Assembly (NCBI GenBank): GCA_963791145.1
Contig: CAWBRT010000027.1
Location: 186,001 to 250,000 of the forward strand
Source of the DNA: CAWBRT01 sp963791145
Lineage (GTDB): Bacteria > Acidobacteriota > Terriglobia > Terriglobales > Acidobacteriaceae
DNA: 64,000 nt
Direction: 5' to 3'
The notes under the pieces were generated by a model that had not been told where the DNA came from, ran no database searches, and saw only the letters and a list, made by a program, of their open reading frames with translations. This document shows, in pieces, positions 56,814 through 64,000 of this stretch. The position numbers and the translations under genes were made by a program. The stretch's first letter is position 1; every line of letters starts with the position of its first letter.

Positions 56814-56911
56814 TCGAGTACCCGGCTTTCTGAATGAAGTGCCTGCACTTGCCGAAAATTGTAGTCAGCCGATAAGACCTGATTCAATCGATCACCGCGT
56901 GAAGGACCGGC

Positions 56912-57892
56912 TCAGAGCTCCACATCCTTGCCGATTCCCGCCTGCCGCGCCCTGTCATAGACCAGCTTGGCGGCGGCCGCGTCCTGAATCGCCAGCCCGT
57001 TGGACTTGAACAGGGTGATCTCCTGAGCGTTTGCCCGTGCCGCTTTGCGGCCGAGAACAATCTCTCCCAACTCGGCGTGGATATGCGCCTGCTTGATGGC
57101 TCCCTCTGCCAGCGGGATCATAATGTCGCCCGCCTCTTTCAGGCACGCTTCCAGCGAATCGCCTACTATCTTGGATCGTTTGATAATGGCCGTGTCCAAT
57201 TCCCGAGCGTTCGGCGTGTGACTGCCGATTCCGTTGATGTGCGTCCCGGGCTTCACCTTCGAACCATCGAATAAAGGGGTTGAGGACGAGGTTGCCGTGC
57301 AGATGATATCCGCCTCGGCCACTATCTGCGCCGGTGAATCGGCTGGCCGGATCTCCAGTCCCAGCTTGGCGCTCATCTCCCGAATGAACGCGGATGAAGC
57401 GTCGGCGGAGACGTCATAGACGTACGCCCGCGACAACTCTCTGCTTTCCGCCATCGCCCAGAGTTGCATCTTGGCCTGCACGCCGGCTCCAAGAATTCCC
57501 GCCACCTGTCGCTTGTCGGCGCGCGCAAGGTATTTCGTGGCCACTCCGCTGACTGCGCCGGTCCGGACCGCCGTCAGATATCCGCCGTCCATAATGCAGA
57601 TCACTTCGCCGGTAGCTGGATTCTGCAGCAGCACCTTGCCGATCGTAGTCGGCAGCTTGTGCCGGGCGGGATTGTTCTTGTATACGGTCACGACCTTGCA
57701 GGCCAGCGCCCCCATCTGCTTGAGATAAGCGGGCATGTACAGGGATACGCCGTCCGGCGGGGTGATTCCGATTCTGAGCGGCAGTACCGCGGTGCCCGAT
57801 GCCAGCTCGGCGAACGCCTTCTCGACCACGTCTATGCAGTCCCGCATTTCCAGCACGCGGACTACGTCGTCTTTCGTCAATAGAAGCGGCAT
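56912..57892 (-). CDS. Ornithine cyclodeaminase/mu-crystallin family oxidoreductase
   Basis: This NAD(P)-dependent protein of 326 residues shows SLYMPAYLKQMGALACKVVT, MDGGYLTAVRTGAVSGVATK, the dinucleotide motif AGILGAGVQAKMQLWA and GIGSHTPNARELDTAI. Family members include ornithine cyclodeaminase, alanine dehydrogenase and ketimine reductase, so amine or imine chemistry is likely. The ATG at 57892 is chosen. It precedes the tartrate-dehydratase-like gene in the same direction. Confidence 0.85.
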   Translation of the reverse strand: MPLLLTKDDVVRVLEMRDCIDVVEKAFAELASGTAVLPLRIGITPPDGVSLYMPAYLKQMGALACKVVTVYKNNPARHKLPTTIGKVLLQNPATGEVICIMDGGYLTAVRTGAVSGVATKYLARADKRQVAGILGAGVQAKMQLWAMAESRELSRAYVYDVSADASSAFIREMSAKLGLEIRPADSPAQIVAEADIICTATSSSTPLFDGSKVKPGTHINGIGSHTPNARELDTAIIKRSKIVGDSLEACLKEAGDIMIPLAEGAIKQAHIHAELGEIVLGRKAARANAQEITLFKSNGLAIQDAAAAKLVYDRARQAGIGKDVEL

Positions 57893-58135
57893 ACGATCTC
57901 CCGTCATGAATCGCTGAATAGATCTGCCTGAGCCATGCGTTAATTTGCAGTCCGCTACTCGCTTTTGTCAAATGCCCTCTTCGACGCCTGGAGCGTCTTC
58001 CCCGGCCTCCTGTTAATTTCTCCGCCAGGAAAAGCGAACCTGAGTGATTCGCAATGGAGATTTAGGGCATAAAGCGGTCAACAATCAATCCATTTCCTGA
58101 TCTGCCGCTCGCTTTCGCAGACCTAATATTGAGTT

Positions 58136-59449
58136 GTGCGAAAACTCTTCCTTATCGGTATTCTTGTCGTCGTTCTGGTGCCGATTGCGCTTCTGGTAGC
58201 GCGCTCGACCCCTCCGGCTGTGGACCTGCCATCCCCAGTGACCAGTCTCGGCCAAGCTACTCCCATTTCCGTGCACGTGCGCGCCCCGCATGGTGTCAGC
58301 AAGATCGCCGCCTTTGTCGAGCAGAATGGCGCCCGCTATCGCATTTGGGAAAGCCCGCAGCCGTCCTCCGCGCCTGACGGCATATGGACCTTCACGGCCG
58401 GCACCCGCTCTACGCCGCAGCTCAAGGACGGAAATGCGCAACTGATAATCGAGGCCACTTCCAACGGCTTTCTTGGCAGGACCACTCGCCTGGAACGCTC
58501 GCTTACCGTCGTGACACAACCGCCGGCTGTCAGCGCCGATTCGGATCAGCACTACTTATACCTGGGAATGGCCGAACTGGCCACGTTCAATCTTTCCGGC
58601 AATTGGACCGAGGCCGGGGTGCGGGTGGGAGAGCAGACTTTCCGCGCCTGGCCGATGCCTGGCGGAAAACCGGGTTTCTTTTCGCTCTTCGCCTACGCCT
58701 GGAACACGCCGGCCGGTACCGCCCCGCTCGTCTACGCCGCCAACGGCACAGGGCTCCAGGTGACCAGCCCGATGGTCTTCCAGTTCCCCAAGAAAGAGCA
58801 GCCGAGATATACCACTCACGATCTTCAGGTGAGCGATAAGTTCCTGCAAAAGGTCATCAACGAACTGGATCCCAATGGCTCGGGCGATGCGGTTGCGCGT
58901 TTCGTCAAGGTCAACAGCGAAATGCGGCACGCCAACAATAAGGTCTTATTCGATCTGCGCTTGAAGACGGAAAGCCGCTTCCTGTGGTCGCAGCCTTTCC
59001 TCCGGCAATCACACTCGCAGGCGGAAAGCAGCTTTGCCGACGTGCGGAACTACATGTACCAGGGGAAGAAGATCGATCAGCAGGTTCACCTTGGGTATGA
59101 TCTGGCGGTCACGGAGCACGTGGGGGTCGAGGCCTCCAACGATGGCCGGGTGGTCTACGCCGCGCCTTTAGGCATCTACGGCAACTGCATTGTGGTGGAT
59201 CATGGCTACGGCCTGCAAACCATCTACGGTCACCTCAGCCAAATCGCCGTGCACGAAGGCGACACGGTGAAGCGAGGGCAGGTTATGGGCACCAGCGGCC
59301 AGACCGGCATGGCCGCGGGCGATCACATACACTTCAGCATGCAACTGGACGGCATCCAGATCGACCCCAAGGAGTGGTGGGATGCGCACTGGATCAAGGA
59401 TCACATCGCCAAACGCGTCGATCTGCCCGGCTTCGGCAACCGGAACTGA
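58136..59449 (+). CDS. Exported M23-family (LytM) metallopeptidase
   Basis: The 437-residue protein begins with a membrane anchor or signal (LFLIGILVVVLVPIALLVAR) at a GTG start. Two beta domains (about 35-250) precede the peptidase. Zinc ligands are in VHLGYDLAV and the GDHIHFSM motif, with HGYGLQTIYGHLSQIAVHEG between, so the site is complete. It should cut peptidoglycan cross-bridges in the periplasm. The N-terminal domains may guide substrate or regulation. Confidence 0.88.
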   Translation: MRKLFLIGILVVVLVPIALLVARSTPPAVDLPSPVTSLGQATPISVHVRAPHGVSKIAAFVEQNGARYRIWESPQPSSAPDGIWTFTAGTRSTPQLKDGNAQLIIEATSNGFLGRTTRLERSLTVVTQPPAVSADSDQHYLYLGMAELATFNLSGNWTEAGVRVGEQTFRAWPMPGGKPGFFSLFAYAWNTPAGTAPLVYAANGTGLQVTSPMVFQFPKKEQPRYTTHDLQVSDKFLQKVINELDPNGSGDAVARFVKVNSEMRHANNKVLFDLRLKTESRFLWSQPFLRQSHSQAESSFADVRNYMYQGKKIDQQVHLGYDLAVTEHVGVEASNDGRVVYAAPLGIYGNCIVVDHGYGLQTIYGHLSQIAVHEGDTVKRGQVMGTSGQTGMAAGDHIHFSMQLDGIQIDPKEWWDAHWIKDHIAKRVDLPGFGNRN

Positions 59450-59775
59450 GCTTGGCCGCAACAAAAGCGGCCACCCAGTGTACTGCGACTACGTTTAGCC
59501 CGGCGGCGAAGGACTCCCTCCGATATCCGCGCCGGCCTGCGCGTCATTTGATATAGCGCGACTGCTGATATAGCGCGACTGCGGCCACCTTCTGAAGGCA
59601 GCGGAATCTCCAATTCCAGAATGCGCGCGGGCATAAATTCTTTGGCCGCACCGGGCGGACCAACCGTACATGATTCAGCTATCATTCATCTTCTGACAGA
59701 GCCTGTTATCTTTCTCTAAGGCGCAGGATCTGCCGGGAGCCCTGTTTGTTTCCGGCGATACGTACGGTAGCTACT
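59450..59775. other. Intergenic region with a 17-bp perfect tandem repeat
   Basis: This 326-base gap between the peptidase and moeA has no convincing gene. TGATATAGCGCGACTGC occurs twice in direct tandem at 59549-59582. No promoter could be assigned with confidence. Confidence 0.55.
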
Positions 59776-61008
59776 ATGTCACACGACAGCAAACCGGATT
59801 GCGGAAGGCGATACCGTGAAGTTCGGCAGCGCGGTTTTTCCGATCGCGCTTCGGTCGAGGTGGCTACCGCCTGGATCGATGCCCATAGCCGTAAGTCCGC
59901 GGCAGAAGAAGTGAGCGTCACGGAAGCCGCCGGCCGTGTTCTTGCCGCGCCGGTGCAAGCGAAGGCAAATCTCCCGCCGTTCGATTCTGCCAATACGGAT
60001 GGGTACGCGCTACGCTCGGGCGAGACCGTCGGCGCCGGCGACTACAATCCGCTGTTGTTTTCCATCCAGAGTGCGGACCATCCACTCTCTCCAACGGCTT
60101 CGACGCTTGTTTCCGCCGGCATGCCGTTGCCGGAAGGGGCCGATACAGTTCTAGCGTTTGAAGCGTCGCGAGTAAATGGATCAACCCTGGAGGTCTACCG
60201 TGCGGTTGCCGAGGGTACAGGCGTCGAGCGCAAGGGACAACAGATCGAGGCTGGGGCAACGCTTCTGGACCGTGGACGAATAGTTCGTCCGCAGGATGCG
60301 GGGCTGCTGGCTTGCGCAGGTGTTGAGCGTCTCATGGTTGTCCGGCGCCCGCGTGTACGGATCGTTATTGCCGGCCCGAAGCCAAGACTCCATGCCCCCA
60401 TTCCTGATGCCGACGGTCCGATGCTGAGCGCGTTAGTCGCGCGCGACGGCGGAGTGATCGAGTCGGCCGTCAGCCGGGTGGAAGAGCGGGATGCGATTCG
60501 TCGGGCGATCGCGGCTCCAGGAGCAGATGTAATTCTCGTGGCTGGCCGAACCGGAACCGGTCCCGATGACGAAGCTCCACTCGCCCTGGCAGAGATTGGC
60601 GAACTGGCGATTCACGGTATCGCGCTGCGGCCGGGCGGTTCCGCCGGAATGGGCCTGGCCGCCGGAGTGCCTGTGCTTTTGCTTCCGGGCGATCCGCTCG
60701 CTTGCTTTTGCACATACGAATTCTTCGCCGGACGGTTGATAAGGCGCATAGGTGGGCGGGCTCCGGAACTTCCGCATGTGGTGCGCGAAGCCGAGGCTCG
60801 GCGCAAAATTGTTTCCGTCGTAGGGGTCGTCGATCTTTGCCCGGTGCGCTTCGTCGACGGCGGTGTCGAGCCGGTTGGCTCGGTGGAATCCGGACTTGCG
60901 TCAGCGGTTCGCGCTGACGGCTTTGTGCTGATTCCCGCTCCTCTTGAGGGGTTTGCTCCTGACGCTCGCGTTAGCGTGTATCTTTACGAAAAGGCACCAG
61001 GGAGTTGA
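59776..61008 (+). CDS. moeA: MoeA-type molybdopterin molybdotransferase (divergent)
   Basis: MoeA inserts molybdate or tungstate into adenylated molybdopterin. The 410-residue protein has a variant of the N-terminal signature (PFDSANTDGYAL), the GLLACAGVERLMVVRRPRVR segment, and ILVAGRTGTGPDDEAPLALA in place of the usual GGTSVGDYD-like motif, so its active site is divergent. The ATG at 59776 is chosen. It overlaps a 50-bp repeat at its stop and is followed 76 bases later by a second, larger MoeA. Confidence 0.83.
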   Translation: MSHDSKPDCGRRYREVRQRGFSDRASVEVATAWIDAHSRKSAAEEVSVTEAAGRVLAAPVQAKANLPPFDSANTDGYALRSGETVGAGDYNPLLFSIQSADHPLSPTASTLVSAGMPLPEGADTVLAFEASRVNGSTLEVYRAVAEGTGVERKGQQIEAGATLLDRGRIVRPQDAGLLACAGVERLMVVRRPRVRIVIAGPKPRLHAPIPDADGPMLSALVARDGGVIESAVSRVEERDAIRRAIAAPGADVILVAGRTGTGPDDEAPLALAEIGELAIHGIALRPGGSAGMGLAAGVPVLLLPGDPLACFCTYEFFAGRLIRRIGGRAPELPHVVREAEARRKIVSVVGVVDLCPVRFVDGGVEPVGSVESGLASAVRADGFVLIPAPLEGFAPDARVSVYLYEKAPGS

Positions 61009-61056
61009 TCTTCCACCCCAGCAAACGCGAATGCGTTTGCCGGGGACCCCGGATCC
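61007..61056. repeat. 50-bp dispersed hairpin repeat, copy 2
   Basis: It is the inverted counterpart of 615-664 (46 of 50 identical). The hairpin GCAAACGC-GAAT-GCGTTTGC, extended by CCCC and GGGG, is conserved although two of the four differences fall in the loop. It overlaps the stop codon of the first moeA. Confidence 0.75.
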
Positions 61057-61084
61057 TGCCAGAGCAATTGCAAGGAACTTGACG

Positions 61085-63055
61085 ATGGCCAAAGACGATC
61101 TAAAGACAACTCTGCTGCGAGCGGCGCGGCAGGAGCAGTTCCTGGAGGTTGTCGACCGTGACGAGGCAGAGGCGCGGTTTCGCAAGCATCTCGCGCTGAA
61201 ACCGCTGGGAGAGGAATTCATCGCGCTGGCGCAGGCGCTGGGACGAGTCCTCGCGCGCGACATCGTTTCCGATTTCGATGTCCCCGGGTTCGACCGCTCC
61301 GTCATGGACGGTTTTGCCGTGCGGGCTGCCAATACGGCCGGGGCTTCCGACGATACGCCGCGGACGCTGCAGCTCAATTCCGAGATCCTGACGCCCGGGG
61401 TCGTGCCGCAAGCAACAGTCGCGGAAGGCAGCGCTACGGTAATCGCGACCGGCGGAATGCTGCCACGGGGCGCCGACTCCATCGTTATGGTCGAGTACAC
61501 CGAGGCGCGCGAGCGAGATGATTCATTGGCGGTAGAGGTGCGCCGCCCGGCAGCGCCGGGGCAGTTCGTAGCTGCCGCCGGCAGCGATATTGGCCGCGGC
61601 GAAACTGTCCTCCGTGCGGGGCAGGTGCTGAGTTCGCGGGAGATCGGGGTGCTGGCCGCCATCGGGCGCGCCCGGATCCCGGTTTGGCGCAAACCGCAGG
61701 TGGCGATTTTTTCAACCGGCGACGAACTGGTGCAGCCGGGAGAAAAGATGCGGGCCGGAGGCGTGTTCGATTCCAATGCCTTCATCCTGGGCGCCGCAGT
61801 CGAGGAACTGGGCGGCACTCCCATCTCGCTCGGCATCGCCGCGGACGAAGAAGCTGCCCTATCGGCACTGCTGGAAAAGGCGCTCCAGTACGACATGGTG
61901 CTTTTGTCCGGCGGCACCTCCAAGGGCGCAGGCGATCTGGCCTACCGGGTTGTCAGCCGTCTTGAATCTCCGGGGATCGTGGTGCATGGGGCTGCTTTGA
62001 AGCCCGGGAAGCCAATCTGCCTGGCGGTGACCCACGGAAAACCCGTGGTTATTTTGCCTGGCTTTCCCACCTCCGCGATCTTTACCTTTCACGAGTTCGT
62101 GGCGCCGCTGATCCGCGCTTTTGCCGGATTACCGCCGGAGCAACGCGCAACCATCCAGGCGACCTTGCCGATGCAGGTCGGCTCCGAGCGTGGCCGAACC
62201 GAATACGTCATGGTTTCACTTGTGCGGTCTTCAGACCAGCGGTTGATGGCTTATCCAACCTCCAAAGGCTCCGGCGCGGTGACGGCTTTCGGCCACGCGG
62301 ATGGCTTCTTCTCGATTGGGTCGCAGACGGAAATGGTGGAAGCGGGGGCGGCGGTGAACGTTACCTTGATCGGCGCACAGCATAAACTGGCGGAGCTGGT
62401 GGTAATCGGCAGCCACTGTGTCGGGCTCGATGCCATTCTCGGGCGGCTGGTGCGCGAGGGCATTTCCGTCAAGGCATTGAACGTGGGAAGCAGCGGCGGA
62501 CTTGCGGCAGCCAGGCGCGGCGAGTGCGACATCGCGGGAGTCCATCTGATGGACCCCGCGACAGGGGAATACAATCGTCCCTTCCTGACGGAGGAACTTG
62601 AGCTGGTGCCGGGCTATGGCCGCTTGCAAGGAATCGTTTTTCGCACGGGCGACCAGCGCTTCACAGGCCGTTCAGTCGAAGCCGCCGTCGCCGCCGCTCT
62701 GGGTGATTCTGCATGCCTGATGATCAACCGAAACGCGGGAAGCGGCACACGCATCCTGATTGATCGTATGTTGAAGGGAGTCCATCCGGCGGGCTACCAG
62801 AGCCAGGCGAAGACGCATAACGCGGTTGCCGTCGCGGTGGCGCAGGCCCGTGCCGACTGGGGCGTCGCCATCGAGACGGTCGCCCGCCAATACAATCTTG
62901 GCTTTATTCCCCTGCAGCCTGAGCTGTACGACTTTGTGATTCCCAGGAATCGTCTGGGGAGCAGAACGGTACAGCGCTTTCTCGAACTGCTGCGAGATGA
63001 TTCCGTTCGCGCGGAACTGGAACGGCTCGGCTTTAAGCCTGCGCCTATAGTCTGA
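61085..63055 (+). CDS. MoeA fused to a periplasmic-binding-like (PBP_like) domain
   Basis: The 656-residue protein has a full MoeA in residues 1-415 (DRSVMDGFAVRAANTAG, ATGGMLPRGADSIVMVEYTE, FSTGDELVQPGE, SGGTSKGAGDLAYRV, LPGFPTSAIFTFHEF). Residues 430-656 form a binding-protein-like lobe (VIGSHCVGLDAILGRLVREG, NRNAGSGTRILIDRML, ETVARQYNLGFIPLQPELYD). The fusion is found in archaea and some bacteria that use tungsten or molybdenum; the extra domain may sense the pterin or oxyanion. The ATG at 61085 follows AAGGAA. It shares direction with the first moeA and the pair probably forms an operon. Confidence 0.88.
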   Translation: MAKDDLKTTLLRAARQEQFLEVVDRDEAEARFRKHLALKPLGEEFIALAQALGRVLARDIVSDFDVPGFDRSVMDGFAVRAANTAGASDDTPRTLQLNSEILTPGVVPQATVAEGSATVIATGGMLPRGADSIVMVEYTEARERDDSLAVEVRRPAAPGQFVAAAGSDIGRGETVLRAGQVLSSREIGVLAAIGRARIPVWRKPQVAIFSTGDELVQPGEKMRAGGVFDSNAFILGAAVEELGGTPISLGIAADEEAALSALLEKALQYDMVLLSGGTSKGAGDLAYRVVSRLESPGIVVHGAALKPGKPICLAVTHGKPVVILPGFPTSAIFTFHEFVAPLIRAFAGLPPEQRATIQATLPMQVGSERGRTEYVMVSLVRSSDQRLMAYPTSKGSGAVTAFGHADGFFSIGSQTEMVEAGAAVNVTLIGAQHKLAELVVIGSHCVGLDAILGRLVREGISVKALNVGSSGGLAAARRGECDIAGVHLMDPATGEYNRPFLTEELELVPGYGRLQGIVFRTGDQRFTGRSVEAAVAAALGDSACLMINRNAGSGTRILIDRMLKGVHPAGYQSQAKTHNAVAVAVAQARADWGVAIETVARQYNLGFIPLQPELYDFVIPRNRLGSRTVQRFLELLRDDSVRAELERLGFKPAPIV

Positions 63056-63065
63056 GCAGGGTTTT

Positions 63066-63374
63066 CTATTTTATGCCCCTGAATACTTCGTAGGCTCGCA
63101 TGAATCTCGGGAAACCTTCCGTCTGTATCAATAGCAGAAGGGCGTGCCCGATTTCCTCGTCGGTCAACCCGGCCTCTTTCCCTTTGTTGATATGCGTCTC
63201 CAGAGCTTTTTTGTGCCCGCTGGAGGCGGAGATGACGATTTTCAGCAACCAGCGGATCTTTTCGGGCAAGGGTCCCGATTTTTCGTGGATCTGCTTTCCC
63301 AGGGCTTCATAATCGGCGTACACTTTGGGAAATTCCGCTTTGAATTTTGTGAAAGCTTCGTGGAAATCCCTCAT
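63066..63374 (-). CDS. Carboxymuconolactone decarboxylase-family (AhpD-like) protein
   Basis: The 102-residue helical protein fits the CMD fold (EKIRWLLKIVISASSGHKKA, THINKGKEAGLTDEEIGHAL). The usual redox CxxC pair is absent (SSGHKKALETHI), so it is not a peroxidase-type AhpD. It ends 11 bases from the convergent MoeA-fusion gene. Its role is unknown. Confidence 0.8.
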   Translation of the reverse strand: MRDFHEAFTKFKAEFPKVYADYEALGKQIHEKSGPLPEKIRWLLKIVISASSGHKKALETHINKGKEAGLTDEEIGHALLLLIQTEGFPRFMRAYEVFRGIK

Positions 63375-63456
63375 AGTTGCTTCCTCTGCTTAAAGCCGAG
63401 TTAAGTCACACAGGGGCTCAGTAGCATCAAAACGTCGACATCGTTGACCTAGGCTC

Positions 63457-63882
63457 TTATTCCACAGCGAGAATCACATGCCCGGCCTTGAAGGCGGCGC
63501 AGGCATGGTCACCCTTCTTGAAGCCCAGGCTGTGGGCGCTTACGTTGGTAATGATCGCCGTCAGCGACGGTCCGCCATCGACTTTCAGAATCACTTCGCT
63601 GTTCACCGCTCCCTCTTGAACCTTGTCGACGGTGCCGCAAAGAATATTGCGAGTGCTCAACTTCTTGGCATGCAGGTCTTTGCCCAGGATGACCCAACTG
63701 GCCTTGATCAGCGCGGTGGCCTTTACCCCGGGCTTGAGGCCTAGACGATCCACGCTCGCGTTGGTGATGCCGGCGATGATTTTGCCGCCGTTTGCCGTGG
63801 TCAACTCGATTTCAGCATTCACCGCCCCCTTGGTGACGTTGGTCACCGTTCCGGGAAACGTGTTGCGCGCGCTAGTCTGCAT
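63457..63882 (-). CDS. Tandem-TOBE molybdate/tungstate-binding protein (ModG-like)
   Basis: The 141-residue protein consists of two TOBE/Mop repeats. The first has GTVTNVTKGAVNAEIELTTA and ITNASVDRLGLKPGVKATAL; the second has GTVDKVQEGAVNSEVILKVD and ITNVSAHSLGFKKGDHACAA. Mop proteins bind molybdate or tungstate and may store or buffer it. There is no ATPase or DNA-binding part. The ATG at 63882 follows GAGGAG. Its location next to the MoeA genes supports a cofactor role. Confidence 0.88.
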   Translation of the reverse strand: MQTSARNTFPGTVTNVTKGAVNAEIELTTANGGKIIAGITNASVDRLGLKPGVKATALIKASWVILGKDLHAKKLSTRNILCGTVDKVQEGAVNSEVILKVDGGPSLTAIITNVSAHSLGFKKGDHACAAFKAGHVILAVE

Positions 63883-64000
63883 GTGTGCTCCTCGGTCGAT
63901 CCTTTGCAGGAGAATGGACAACCTCGTGTATATGATACGCCAGAGAATTGTCGAACAGCCGCCGTCAAGCGACACATAAGCCGTGTTGGCTTAGATAGAA

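Noticed and set aside
1..64000. tRNA, rRNA, phage or integrative-element genes.
   Set aside because: No tRNA-like cloverleaf, rRNA segment, integrase, transposase or phage structural gene was seen apart from the repeat type inside the flagellin.

Overview
The window looks like a GC-rich chromosomal segment of a soil Acidobacteriota (Terriglobia-like) bacterium. That placement is an inference from the mix of proteins: the conserved 170-residue protein at 672-1184, an LssY-type barrel protein, RND pumps, and typical short intergenic repeats. The genes show a Gram-negative, LPS-making (lpxD), mDAP-peptidoglycan (mpl, ldcA), flagellated cell. No rRNA, tRNA, CRISPR array, transposase or integrase was found.

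Layout. 1-9.8 kb is housekeeping: the start of a CCA-adding enzyme, lpxD, a receiver-PAS protein, a VTT/DedA membrane protein, ldcA-mpl (murein recycling), pnp and rpsO. 9.9-31 kb is envelope and general metabolism: an FAD oxidoreductase, a complete RND efflux operon (permease, adaptor, TolC), FecR-like and Tyr/Gly-rich secreted proteins, an MBL hydrolase, a GarR-like reductase, an SDR, MscS, glycerate kinase, hydrolases, an LssY-barrel protein, isoaspartyl peptidase and an exported acetolactate decarboxylase. 31-45 kb is a catabolic region: a solute-binding protein, an IclR regulator, a CaiB-type CoA transferase, a DUF35 protein plus thiolase, a broken DASS transporter, an aspartase/fumarase-superfamily lyase, a nitroreductase, a tungsten-type aldehyde:ferredoxin oxidoreductase (AOR) and a Tat-exported alpha/beta hydrolase. 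45-51 kb holds a universal stress protein, a giant 1374-residue flagellin whose middle is nine tandem ~120-residue repeats, and the remnant of a second flagellin. 51-58 kb returns to catabolism: MmgE/PrpD, an intact DASS transporter, a Zn alcohol dehydrogenase, a D-tartrate-dehydratase-like enolase-superfamily enzyme and an OCD/mu-crystallin reductase. 58-64 kb has an M23 peptidase, two MoeA proteins (one fused to a periplasmic-binding-like domain), a CMD-family protein and a tandem-TOBE (ModG-like) oxyanion-binding protein.

How the genes may work together. The two catabolic blocks share DASS carboxylate transporters, and two genes 9 kb apart (the Tat hydrolase and MmgE/PrpD) share a near-identical promoter. 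An MmgE/PrpD protein with an aspartase-superfamily lyase recalls iminodisuccinate or tricarballylate breakdown, but the substrate is unknown. The two MoeA proteins and the TOBE protein could supply the tungsten or molybdenum cofactor of the AOR.

Caution. Ten genes contain single-base frameshifts: about 19 one-base insertions against 2 deletions, five of them in pnp alone. Removing them restores full-length families, so most are probably sequence errors, and any apparent pseudogene or fusion here should be read with that in mind.
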